A program made the position numbers and the translations under genes. A stretch of DNA of 64,000 bases from Nemertoderma westbladi (taxonomy: Eukaryota > Xenacoelomorpha > Nemertodermatida > Nemertodermatidae), in the NCBI GenBank assembly GCA_032718475.1, contig JAUCBJ010009143.1, positions 180,657 to 244,656 of the forward strand, written 5' to 3'. Below the pieces are notes generated by a model. That model made no database searches and was not told the origin of the DNA. It saw only the letters and a list, made by a program, of their open reading frames with translations. Positions within the stretch are counted from its first letter, which is position 1; each line of letters opens with the position of its first letter. Positions 1 to 12,059 of this stretch are shown piece by piece.

Positions 1-360
1 ACTGGGCCACCAGCTCTCCCTATTAATCTACCTTCTACTTCCGCACACTCGAAGCCTCACCACCTGGCCAGCAGCACTCCAGATTAATTTATCTTCTACT
101 TCAACTGGGCCACCAGATCTCCCGATTAATCCAACTTCTACTTCCGCACACTCGAAGCCTCACCACCTGGACAGCAGCACTCCAGATTAATTTATCTTCT
201 ACTTCAACTGGGCCACCAGATCTCCCTATTAATCCAACTTCTACTTCGGCACACTCGAAGCCTCACCACCTGGCCAGCAGCACTCCAGATTAATTTATCT
301 TCTACTTCAACTGGGCCACCAGATCTCCCTATTAATCTACCTTCTACTTCCGCACACTCG

Positions 361-2420
361 AAGCCTCACCACCTGGCTAGCAGCACTCCAGATTAATATA
401 TCTTCTACTTCAACTGGGCCACCAGATCTCCCTATTAATCCAACTTCTACTTCGGCACACTCGAAGCCTCACCACCTGGCCAGCAGCACTCCAGATTAAT
501 TTATCTTCTACTTCAACTGGGCCACCAGATCTCCCTATTAATCTACCTTCTACTTCCGCACACTCGAAGCCTCACCACCTGGCCAGCATCACTCCAGATT
601 AATTTATCTTCTACTTCAACTGGGCCACAATATCTCCCTATTAATCTACCTTCTACTTCCGCACACTCGAAGCCTCACCACCTGGCCAGCAGCACTCCAG
701 ATTAATTTATCTTCTACTTCAACTGGGCCACCAGCTCTCCCTATTAATCTACCTTCTACTTCCGCACACTCAAAGCCTCACCACCTGGCCAGCAGCACTT
801 CAGATTAATTTATCTTCTACTTCAACTGGGCCACCAGATCTCCCTATTAATCTACCTTCTACTTCCGCACCCTCGAAGCCTCACCACCTGGCCAGCAGCA
901 CTCCAGATTAATTTATCTTCTACTTCAACTGGGCCACCAGATCTCCCTATTATTCTACCTTCTACTTCCGCACACTCGAAGCCTCACCACCTGGCCAGCA
1001 GCACTCCAGATTAATTTATCTTCTACTTCAACTGGGCCACCAGATCTACCTATTAATCTACCTTCTACTTCCGCACACTCGAAGCCTCACCACCTGGCCA
1101 GCAGCACTCCAGATTAATTTATCTTCTACTTCAACTGGGCCACAATATCTCAATATTATTCTACCTTCTACTTCCGCACACTCGAAGCCTCACCACCCGG
1201 CCAGCGGCACTCCAGATTAATTTATATTTTACTTCAACTGGGCCACCAGATCTCCCTATTAATCTACCTTCTACTTCCGCACACTCGAGGCCTTACCACC
1301 TGGCCAGCAGCACTCCAGATTAATTTATATTTTACTTCTACTGGGCCACCAGATCTCCCTATTAATCTATCTTCTACTTCCGCACACTCGAAGCCTCACC
1401 ACCTGGCTAGCAGCACTCCAGATTAATATATCTTCTACTTCAACTGGGCCACCAGATCTCCCTATTAATCCAACTTCTACTTCGGCACACTCGAAGCCTC
1501 ACCACCTGGCCAGCAGCACTCCAGATTAATTTATCTTCTACTTCAACTGGGCCACCAGATCTCCCGATTAATCCAACTTCTACTTCCGCACACTCGAAGC
1601 CTCACCACCTGGCCAGCAGCACTCCAGATTAATTTATCTTCTACTTCAACTGGGCCACCAGATCTCCCTATTAATCCAACTTCTACTTCCGCACACTCGA
1701 AGCCTCACCACCTGGCCAGCAGCACTCCAGATTAATTTATCTTCTACTTCAACTGGGCCACCAGATCTCCCTATTAATCTACCTTCTACTTCCGCACACT
1801 CGAAGCCTCACCACCTGGCCAGCAGCACTCCAGATTAATTTATCTTCTACTTCAACTGGGCCACCAGATCTCCCTATTAATCTACCTTCTACTTCCGCAC
1901 ACTCGAAGCCTCACCACCTGGCCAGCAGCACTCCAGATTAATTTATCTTCTACTTCAACTGGGCCACCAGATCTCCCTATTAATCTACCTTCTACTTCCG
2001 CACACTCGAAGCCTCACCACCTGGCCAGCAGCACTCCAGATTAATTTATCTTCTACTTCAACTGGGCCACCAGATCTACCTATTAATCTACCTTCTACTT
2101 CCGCACACTCGAAGCCTCACCACCTGGCCAGCAGCACTCCAGATTAATTTATCTTCTACTTCAACTGGGCCACAATATCTCAATATTATTCTACCTTCTA
2201 CTTCCGCACACTCGAAGCCTCACCACCCGGCCAGCGGCACTCCAGATTAATTTATATTTTACTTCAACTGGGCCACCAGATCTCCCTATTAATCTACCTT
2301 CTACTTCCGCACACTCGAGGCCTTACCACCTGGCCAGCAGCACTCCAGATTAATTTATATTTTACTTCTACTGGGCCACCAGATCTCCCTATTAATCTAT
2401 CTTCTACTTCCGCACACTCG
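361..2420. repeat. 10-mer higher-order repeat (1030 bp): one full copy, one chimeric
   Basis: The full copy at 361-1390 runs through this order of marked monomers: 'ggctag', 'ttcggcac', 'agcatcac', 'acaatatctccc', 'cagctctccc' with 'actcaaagcc' and 'cacttcag', 'caccctcg', 'tattattc', 'gatctacc', 'acaatatctcaatatt' with 'cccggccagcggc', and 'cgaggcctt'. The next unit, 1391-2420, has the same length and the same first two and last three marked monomers (for example 'gatctacc' at 1043 and 2073), but its five central monomers are plain consensus types. This looks like replacement without length change. Confidence 0.82.
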
Positions 2421-3554
2421 AAGCCTCACCACCTGGCCAGCAGCACTCCAGATTAATTTATCTTCTACTTCAACTGGGCCACCAGATCTCCCTATTAATC
2501 AACCTTCTACTTCCGCACACTCGAAGCCTCACCACCTGGCCAGCAGCACTCCAGATTAATTTATCTTCTACTTCAACTGGGCCACAATATCTCCCTATTA
2601 ATCTACCTTCTACTTCCGCACACTCGAGGCCTTACCACCTGGCCAGCAGCACTCCAGATTAATTTATATTTTACTTCTACTGGGCCACCAGATCTCCCTA
2701 TTAATCTATCTTCTACTTCCGCACACTCGAAGCCTCACCACCTGGCCAGCAGCACTCCAGATTAATTTATCTTCTACTTCAACTGGGCCACAATATTTCC
2801 CTATTAATCTACCTTCTACTTCCGCACACTCGAAGCCTCACCATCTGGCCAGCAGCACTCCAGATTAATTTATCTTCTACTTCAACTGGGCCACCAGATC
2901 TCCCTATTAATCTACCTTCTACTTCCGCACACTCGAAGCCTCACCACCTGGCCAGCAGCACTCCAGATTAATTTATCTTCTACTTCAACTGGGCTACCAG
3001 ATCTCCCTATTAATCTACCTTCTACTTCCGCACACTCGAAGCCTCATCAACTGGGTCAGCAGCTCTCCAGATTAATTTATCTTCTACTTCAACTGGGCCA
3101 CCAGATCTCCCTATTAATCTACCTTCTACTTCCGCACACTCGAAGCCTCACCACCTGGCCAGCAGCACTCCAGATTAATTTATCTTCTACTTCAACTGGG
3201 CCACCAGATCTCCCTATTAATCTACCTTCTACTTCCGCACACTCGAAGCCTCACCACCTGGCCAGCAGCACTCCAGATTAATTTATCTTCTACTTCAACT
3301 GGGCCACCAGATCTCCCGATTAATCCAACTTCTACTTCCGCACACTCGAAGCCTCACCACCTGGCCAGCAGCACTCCAGATTAATTTATCTTCTACTTCA
3401 ACTGGGCCACCAGATCTCCCTATTAATCCAACTTCTACTTCCGCACACTCGAAGCCTCACCACCTGGCCAGCAGCACTCCAGATTAATTTATCTTCTACT
3501 TCAACTGGGCCACCAGATCTCCCTATTAATCTACCTTCTACTTCCGCACACTCG

Positions 3555-5614
3555 AAGCCTCACCACCTGGCTAGCAGCACTCCAGATTAATATATCTTCT
3601 ACTTCAACTGGGCCACCAGATCTCCCTATTAATCCAACTTCTACTTCGGCACACTCGAAGCCTCACCACCTGGCCAGCAGCACTCCAGATTAATTTATCT
3701 TCTACTTCAACTGGGCCACCAGATCTCCCTATTAATCTACCTTCTACTTCCGCACACTCGAAGCCTCACCACCTGGCCAGCATCACTCCAGATTAATTTA
3801 TCTTCTACTTCAACTGGGCCACAATATCTCCCTATTAATCTACCTTCTACTTCCGCACACTCGAAGCCTCACCACCTGGCCAGCAGCACTCCAGATTAAT
3901 TTATCTTCTACTTCAACTGGGCCACCAGCTCTCCCTATTAATCTACCTTCTACTTCCGCACACTCAAAGCCTCACCACCTGGCCAGCAGCACTTCAGATT
4001 AATTTATCTTCTACTTCAACTGGGCCACCAGATCTCCCTATTAATCTACCTTCTACTTCCGCACCCTCGAAGCCTCACCACCTGGCCAGCAGCACTCCAG
4101 ATTAATTTATCTTCTACTTCAACTGGGCCACCAGATCTCCCTATTATTCTACCTTCTACTTCCGCACACTCGAAGCCTCACCACCTGGCCAGCAGCACTC
4201 CAGATTAATTTATCTTCTACTTCAACTGGGCCACCAGATCTACCTATTAATCTACCTTCTACTTCCGCACACTCGAAGCCTCACCACCTGGCCAGCAGCA
4301 CTCCAGATTAATTTATCTTCTACTTCAACTGGGCCACAATATCTCAATATTATTCTACCTTCTACTTCCGCACACTCGAAGCCTCACCACCCGGCCAGCG
4401 GCACTCCAGATTAATTTATATTTTACTTCAACTGGGCCACCAGATCTCCCTATTAATCTACCTTCTACTTCCGCACACTCGAGGCCTTACCACCTGGCCA
4501 GCAGCACTCCAGATTAATTTATATTTTACTTCTACTGGGCCACCAGATCTCCCTATTAATCTATCTTCTACTTCCGCACACTCGAAGCCTCACCACCTGG
4601 CTAGCAGCACTCCAGATTAATATATCTTCTACTTCAACTGGGCCACCAGATCTCCCTATTAATCCAACTTCTACTTCGGCACACTCGAAGCCTCACCACC
4701 TGGCCAGCAGCACTCCAGATTAATTTATCTTCTACTTCAACTGGGCCACCAGATCTCCCTATTAATCTACCTTCTACTTCCGCACACTCGAAGCCTCACC
4801 ACCTGGCCAGCATCACTCCAGATTAATTTATCTTCTACTTCAACTGGGCCACAATATCTCCCTATTAATCTACCTTCTACTTCCGCACACTCGAAGCCTC
4901 ACCACCTGGCCAGCAGCACTCCAGATTAATTTATCTTCTACTTCAACTGGGCCACCAGCTCTCCCTATTAATCTACCTTCTACTTCCGCACACTCAAAGC
5001 CTCACCACCTGGCCAGCAGCACTTCAGATTAATTTATCTTCTACTTCAACTGGGCCACCAGATCTCCCTATTAATCTACCTTCTACTTCCGCACCCTCGA
5101 AGCCTCACCACCTGGCCAGCAGCACTCCAGATTAATTTATCTTCTACTTCAACTGGGCCACCAGATCTCCCTATTATTCTACCTTCTACTTCCGCACACT
5201 CGAAGCCTCACCACCTGGCCAGCAGCACTCCAGATTAATTTATCTTCTACTTCAACTGGGCCACCAGATCTACCTATTAATCTACCTTCTACTTCCGCAC
5301 ACTCGAAGCCTCACCACCTGGCCAGCAGCACTCCAGATTAATTTATCTTCTACTTCAACTGGGCCACAATATCTCAATATTATTCTACCTTCTACTTCCG
5401 CACACTCGAAGCCTCACCACCCGGCCAGCGGCACTCCAGATTAATTTATATTTTACTTCAACTGGGCCACCAGATCTCCCTATTAATCTACCTTCTACTT
5501 CCGCACACTCGAGGCCTTACCACCTGGCCAGCAGCACTCCAGATTAATTTATATTTTACTTCTACTGGGCCACCAGATCTCCCTATTAATCTATCTTCTA
5601 CTTCCGCACACTCG
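3555..5614. repeat. 10-mer higher-order repeat (1030 bp), two full tandem copies
   Basis: Copies at 3555-4584 and 4585-5614 carry the full series of ten marked monomers in the same order as 361-1390. The 'ggctag' marker falls at 3555 and 4585 relative to the same monomer position, exactly 1030 bp (10 x 103) apart. After the second copy the array continues with 'aatcaacc', 'acaatatctccc' and another 'cgaggcctt' monomer before losing the pattern. These are the best-preserved HOR units in the window. Confidence 0.87.
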
Positions 5615-7089
5615 AAGCCTCACCACCTGGCCAGCAGCACTCCAGATTAATTTATCTTCTACTTCAACTGGGCCACCAGATCTCCCTATTAATCAACCTT
5701 CTACTTCCGCACACTCGAAGCCTCACCACCTGGCCAGCAGCACTCCAGATTAATTTATCTTCTACTTCAACTGGGCCACAATATCTCCCTATTAATCTAC
5801 CTTCTACTTCCGCACACTCGAGGCCTTACCACCTGGCCAGCAGCACTCCAGATTAATTTATATTTTACTTCTACTGGGCCACCAGATCTCCCTATTAATC
5901 TATCTTCTACTTCCGCACACTCGAAGCCTCACCACCTGGCCAGCAGCACTCCAGATTAATTTATCTTCTACTTCAACTGGGCCACAATATTTCCCTATTA
6001 ATCTACCTTCTACTTCCGCACACTCGAAGCCTCACCACCTGGCCAGCAGCACTCTAAATTAATTTATCTTCTACTTCAACTGGGCCACCAGATCTCCCTA
6101 TTAATCTACCTTCTACTTCCGCACACTCGAAGCCTCACCACCTGGCCAGCAGCACTCCAGATTAATTTATCTTCTACTTCAACTGGGCCACCAGATCTCC
6201 CGATTAATCCAACTTCTACTTCCGCACCCTCGCAGCCTCACCACCTGGCCAGCAGCACTCCAGATGAATTTATCTTCTACTTCAACTGGGCCACCAGATC
6301 TCCCTATTAATCTACCTTCTACTTCCGCACCCTCGAAGCCTCACCACCTGGCCAGCAGCACTCCAGATTAATTTATCTTCTACTTCAACTGGGCCACCAG
6401 ATCTACCGATTAATCCAACTTCTACTTCCTCACTCTCGAAGCCTCACCACATGGCCAGGAGCACTCCAGATTAATTTATCTTCTACTTCAACTGGGCCAC
6501 CAAATCTCCCTATTAATCTACCTTCTACTTCCGCACACTCGAAGCCTCACCACCCGGCCAGCAGCACTGCAGATTAATTTATCTTCTACTTCAACTGGGC
6601 CACCAGATCTCCCTATTAATCTACCTTCTACTTCCGCACACTCGAGGCCTTACCACCTGGCCAGCAGCACTCCAGATTAATTTATATTTTACTTCTACTG
6701 GGCCACCAGATCTCCCTATTAATCTACCTTCTACTTCCGCACACTCCAAGCCTCACCACCTGGCCAGCAGCACTCCAGATTAATTTATCTTCTACTTCAA
6801 CTGGGCCACCAGATCTCCCGATTAATCCAACTTCTACTTCCGCACACTCGAAGCCTCACCACCTGGCCAGCAGTACTCCAGATTAATTTATCTTCTACTT
6901 CAACTGGGCCACCAGATCTCCCGATTAATCCAACTTCTACTTCCGCACACTCGAAGCCTCACCACCTGGCCAGCAGCACTCCAGATTAATTTAACTTCTA
7001 CTTCAACTGGGCCACCAGATCTCCCGATTAATCCAAATTCTACTTCCGCACACTCGAAGCCTCACCACCTGGCCAGCAGCACTCCAGAT

Positions 7090-8743
7090 TAATTTATCTT
7101 CTACTTCAACTGGGCCATCAGATCTCTCTATTAATCTACCTTCTACTTCCGCACACTCGAAGCCTCACCACCTGGCCAGCAGCAATCCAGATTAATTTAT
7201 CTTCTACTTCAACTGGGCCACCAGATCTCCCGATTAATCCAACTTCTACTTCCGCACACTCGAAGCCTCATCAACTGGGCCAGCAGCACTCCAGATTAAT
7301 TTATCTTCTACTTCAACTGGGCCACCAGATCTCCCGATTAATCAAACTTCTACTTCCGCACACTCGAAGCCTCACCACCTGGCCAGCAGCACTCCAGATT
7401 AATTTATCTTCTACTTCAACTGGGCCACCAGATCTCCCGATTAATCCAACTTCTACTTCCGCACACTCGAAGCCTCATCAACTGGGCCAGCAGCACTCCA
7501 GATTAATTTATCTTCTACTTCAACTGGGCCACCAGATCTCCCTATTAATCCAACTTCTACTTCCGCACACTCGAAGCCTCATCAACTGGGCCAGCAGCAC
7601 TCCAGATTAATTTATCTTCTACTTCAACTGGGCCACCAGATGTCCCGATTAATCCAACTTCTACTTCCGCACACTCGAAGCCTCACCATCTGGCCAGCAG
7701 CACTCCAGATTAATTTATCTTCTACTTCAACTGGGCCACCAGATCTCCCTATTAATCTACCTTCTACTTCCGCACACTCGAAGCCTCACCACCTGGCCAG
7801 CAGCACTCCAGATTAATTTATCTTCTACTTCAACTGGGCTACCAGATCTCCCTATTAATCTACCTTCTACTTCCGCACACTCGAAGCCTCACCACCTGGC
7901 CAGCAGCACTCCAGATTAATTTATCTTCTACTTCAACTGGGCCATCAGATCTCTCTATTAATCTACCTTCTACTTCCGCACACTCGAAGCCTCACCACCT
8001 GGCCAGCAGCAATCCAGATTAATTTATCTTCTACTTCAACTGGGCCACCAGATCTCCCGATTAATCCAACTTCTACTTCCGCACACTCGAAGCCTCATCA
8101 ACTGGGCCAGCAGCACTCCAGATTAATTTATCTTCTACTTCAACTGGGCCACCAGATCTCCCGATTAATCAAACTTCTACTTCCGCACACTCGAAGCCTC
8201 ACCACCTGGCCAGCAGCACTCCAGATTAATTTATCTTCTACTTCAACTGGGCCACCAGATCTCCCGATTAATCCAACTTCTACTTCCGCACACTCGAAGC
8301 CTCATCAACTGGGCCAGCAGCACTCCAGATTAATTTATCTTCTACTTCAACTGGGCCACCAGATCTCCCTATTAATCCAACTTCTACTTCCGCACACTCG
8401 AAGCCTCATCAACTGGGCCAGCAGCACTCCAGATTAATTTATCTTCTACTTCAACTGGGCCACCAGATGTCCCGATTAATCCAACTTCTACTTCCGCACA
8501 CTCGAAGCCTCACCATCTGGCCAGCAGCACTCCAGATTAATTTATCTTCTACTTCAACTGGGCCACCAGATCTCCCTATTAATCTACCTTCTACTTCCGC
8601 ACACTCGAAGCCTCACCACCTGGCCAGCAGCACTCCAGATTAATTTATCTTCTACTTCAACTGGGCTACCAGATCTCCCTATTAATCTACCTTCTACTTC
8701 CGCACACTCGAAGCCTCATCAACTGGGTCAGCAGCTCTCCAGA
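7090..8743. repeat. 827-bp tandem duplication (8 monomers + 3 bp)
   Basis: 7090-7916 repeats as 7917-8743. Markers at offset 827 include 'gccatcag' (7114 and 7941), 'agcaatccag' (7181 and 8008), 'gatgtcccg' (about 7641 and 8468) and 'ggctaccag' (7837 and 8664). The three extra bases match the three 104-bp 'catcaactgggcc' monomers in the unit. The tail of the pattern ('catcaact' twice, 'gatgtcccg', 'ccatctgg') reappears at about 8970-9290, 724 bp on (7 x 103 + 3), so a third partial copy follows. Confidence 0.85.
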
Positions 8744-10619
8744 TTAATTTATCTTCTACTTCAACTGGGCCACCAGATCTCCCTATTAATCTACCTTCTA
8801 CTTCCGCACACTCGAAGCCTCACCACCTGGCCAGCAGCACTCCAGATTAATTTATCTTCTACTTCAACTGGGCTACCAGATCTCCCTATTAATCTACCTT
8901 CTACTTCCGCACACTCGAAGCCTCATCAACTGGGTCAGCAGCTCTCCAGATTAATTTATCTTCTACTTCAACTGGGCCACCAGATCTCCCGATTAATCCA
9001 ACTTCTACTTCCGCACACTCGAAGCCTCATCAACTGGGCCAGCAGCACTCCAGATTAATTTATCTTCTACTTCAACTGGGCCACCAGATCTCCCTATTAA
9101 TCCAACTTCTACTTCCGCACACTCGAAGCCTCATCAACTGGGCCAGCAGCACTCCAGATTAATTTATCTTCTACTTCAACTGGGCCACCAGATGTCCCGA
9201 TTAATCCAACTTCTACTTCCGCACACTCGAAGCCTCACCATCTGGCCAGCAGCACTCCAGATTAATTTATCTTCTACTTCAACTGGGCCACCAGATCTCC
9301 CTATTAATCCACCTTCTACTTCCGCACACTCGAAGCCTCACCACCTGGCCAGCAGCACTCCAGATTAATTTATCTTCTACTTCAACTGGGCCACCAGATC
9401 TCCCGATTAATCCAACTTCTACTTCCGCACACTCGAAGCCTCACCACCTGGCCAGCAGCACTCCAGATTAATTTATCTTCTACTTCAACTGGGCCACCAG
9501 ATCTCCCAATTAATCCAACTTCTACTTCCGCACACTCGAAGCCTCACCACCTGGCCAGCAGCACTCCAGATTAATTTATCTTCTACTTCAACTGGGCCAC
9601 CAGATCTCCCTATTAATCTACCTTCTACTTCCGCACACTCGAAGCCTCACCACCTGGCCAGCAGCACTCCAGATTAATTTATCTTCTACTTCAACTGGGC
9701 CACCAGATCTCCCTATTAATCTACCTTCTACTTCCGCACACTCGAAGCCTCACCACCTGGCCAGCAGCACTCCAGATTAATTTATCTTCTACTTCAACTG
9801 GGCCACCAGATCTCCCGATTAATCCAACTTCTACTTCCGCACACTCGAAGCCTCACCACCTGGCCAGCAGCACTCCAGATTAATTTATCTTCTACTTCAA
9901 CTGGGCCACCAGATCTCCCTATTAATCCAACTTCTACTTCCGCACACTCGAAGCCTCACCACCTGGCCAGCAGCACTCCAGATTAATTTATCTTCTACTT
10001 CAACTGGGCCACCAGATCTCCCTATTAATCTACCTTCTACTTCCGCACACTCGAAGCCTCACCACCTGGCCAGCAGCACTCCAGATTAATTTATCTTCTA
10101 CTTCAACTGGGCCACCAGATCTCCCTATTAATCTACCTTCTACTTCCGCACACTCGAAGCCTCACCACCTGGCCAGCAGCACTCCAGATTAATTTATCTT
10201 CTACTTCAACTGGGCCACCAGATCTCCCTATTAATCTACCTTCTACTTCCGCACACTCGAAGCCTCACCACCTGGCCAGCAGCACTCCAGATTAATTTAT
10301 CTTCTACTTCAACTGGGCCACCAGATCTCCCTATTAATCTACCTTCTACTTCCGCACACTCGAAGCCTCACCACCTGGCCAGCAGCACTCCAGATTAATT
10401 TATCTTCTACTTCAACTGGGCCACCAGATCTCCCTATTAATCTACCTTCTACTTCCGCACACTCAGAAGCCTCACCACCTGGCCAGCAGCACTCCAGATT
10501 AATTTATCTTCTACTTCAACTGGGCCACCAGATCTCCCTATTAATCTACCTTCTACTTCCGCACACTCGAAGCCTCACCACCTGGCCAGCAGCACTCCAG
10601 ATTAATTTATCTTCTACTT

Positions 10620-11060
10620 CAACTGGGCCACAATATCTCAATATTATTCTACCTTCTACTTCCGCACACTCGAAGCCTCACCACCCGGCCAGCGGCACTC
10701 CAGATTAATTTATATTTTACTTCAACTGGGCCACCAGATCTCCCTATTAATCTACCTTCTACTTCCGCACACTCGAGGCCTTACCACCTGGCCAGCAGCA
10801 CTCCAGATTAATTTATATTTTACTTCTACTGGGCCACCAGATCTCCCTATTAATCTATCTTCTACTTCCGCACACTCGAAGCCTCACCACCTGGCCAGCA
10901 GCACTCCAGATTAATTTATCTTCTACTTCAACTGGGCCACCAGATCTCCCTATTAATCAACCTTCTACTTCCGCACACTCGAAGCCTCACCACCTGGCCA
11001 GCAGCACTCCAGATTAATTTATCTTCTACTTCAACTGGGCCACAATATCTCCCTATTAAT
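10620..11060. repeat. Orphan fragment of the 10-mer HOR
   Basis: A run of about four monomers repeats the HOR tail seen at about 2160-2600 and 5354-5790. It has 'acaatatctcaatattattc' at 10630, then 'cccggccagcggc' with 'ttatatttt', 'cgaggcctt' with 'tactggg', 'ctatcttc', 'aatcaacc' (10957) and 'acaatatctccc'. Plain monomers follow on both sides. It lies about 5 kb from the nearest full copy, so it is either a relic or a transposed piece of the array. Confidence 0.78.
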
Positions 11061-11459
11061 CTACCTTCTACTTCCGCACACTCGAAGCCTCACCACCTGG
11101 CCAGCAGCACTCCAGATTAATTTATCTTCTACTTCAACTGGGCCACCAGATCTCCCGATTAATCCAACTTCTACTTCCGCACACTCGAAGCCTCACCACC
11201 TGGCCAGCAGCACTCCAGATTAATTTATCTTCTACTTCAACTGGGCCACCAGATCTCCCTATTAATCTACCTTCTACTTCCGCACACTCGAAGCCTCACC
11301 ACCTGGCCAGCAGCACTCCAGATTAATTTATCTTCTACTTCAACTGGGCCACCAGATCTCCCTATTAATCTACCTTCTACTTCCGCACACTCGAGGCCTT
11401 ACCACCTGGCCAGCAGCACTCCAGATTAATTTATATTTTACTTCTACTGGGCCACCAGA

Positions 11460-11520
11460 TCTCCCTATTAATCTACCTTCTACAAAGCCTCATCAACTGG
11501 GCCAGCAGCACTCCAGATTA
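11460..11520. repeat. Deleted monomer (about 13 bp missing)
   Basis: Around 11484 the sequence runs 'accttctacaaagcctcatc'. The 'ttccgcacactcg' segment of half A is absent, leaving a monomer of about 91 bp. It is a private indel, not repeated elsewhere in the window. A second private deletion is at about 54716, where 'gcttcctcgaag' lacks six bases of the same segment. Confidence 0.85.
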
Positions 11521-12059
11521 ATTTATCTTCTACTTCAACTGGGCCACCAGATCTCCCGATTAATCCAACTTCTACTTCCGCACACTCGAAGCCTCACCAC
11601 CTGGCCAGCAGCACTCCAGATTAATTTATCTTCTACTTCAACTGGGCCACCAGATCTCCCGATTAATCCAACTTCTACTTCCGCACACTCGAAGCCTCAC
11701 CACCTGGCCAGCAGCACTCCAGATTAATTTATCTTCTACTTCAACTGGGCCACCAGATCTCCCTATTAATCCAACTTCTACTTCCGCACACTCGAAGCCT
11801 CACCACCTGGCCAGCAGCACTCCAGATTAATTTATCTTCTACTTCAACTGGGCCACCAGATCTCCCTATTAATCCAACTTCTACTTCCGCACACTCGAAG
11901 CCTCATCAACTGGGCCAGCAGCACTCCAGATTAATTTATCTTCTACTTCAACTGGGCCACCAGATCTCCCGATTAATCCAACTTCTACTTCCGCACACTC
12001 GAAGCCTCACCACCTGGCCAGCAGCACTCCAGATTAATTTATCTTCTACTTCAACTGGG

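Larger units (their letters stand above)
104..6054. repeat. 3194-bp superrepeat (31 monomers + 1 bp), two copies
   Basis: About 104-2860 repeats at about 3298-6054 with an offset of 3194 bp. Shared markers include 'ggctagcag' with 'aatatatc' (361 and 3555), 'aatcaacc' (2497 and 5691), 'acaatatctccc' (about 2580 and 5774), 'cgaggcctt' (2626 and 5820) and 'acaatatttccc' (2791 and 5985). The offset is 31 x 103 + 1. The extra base comes from one 104-bp 'catcaactggg' variant at about 3055. Similarity fades near 2843/6037. The interior is itself built from 1030-bp units. Confidence 0.85.
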
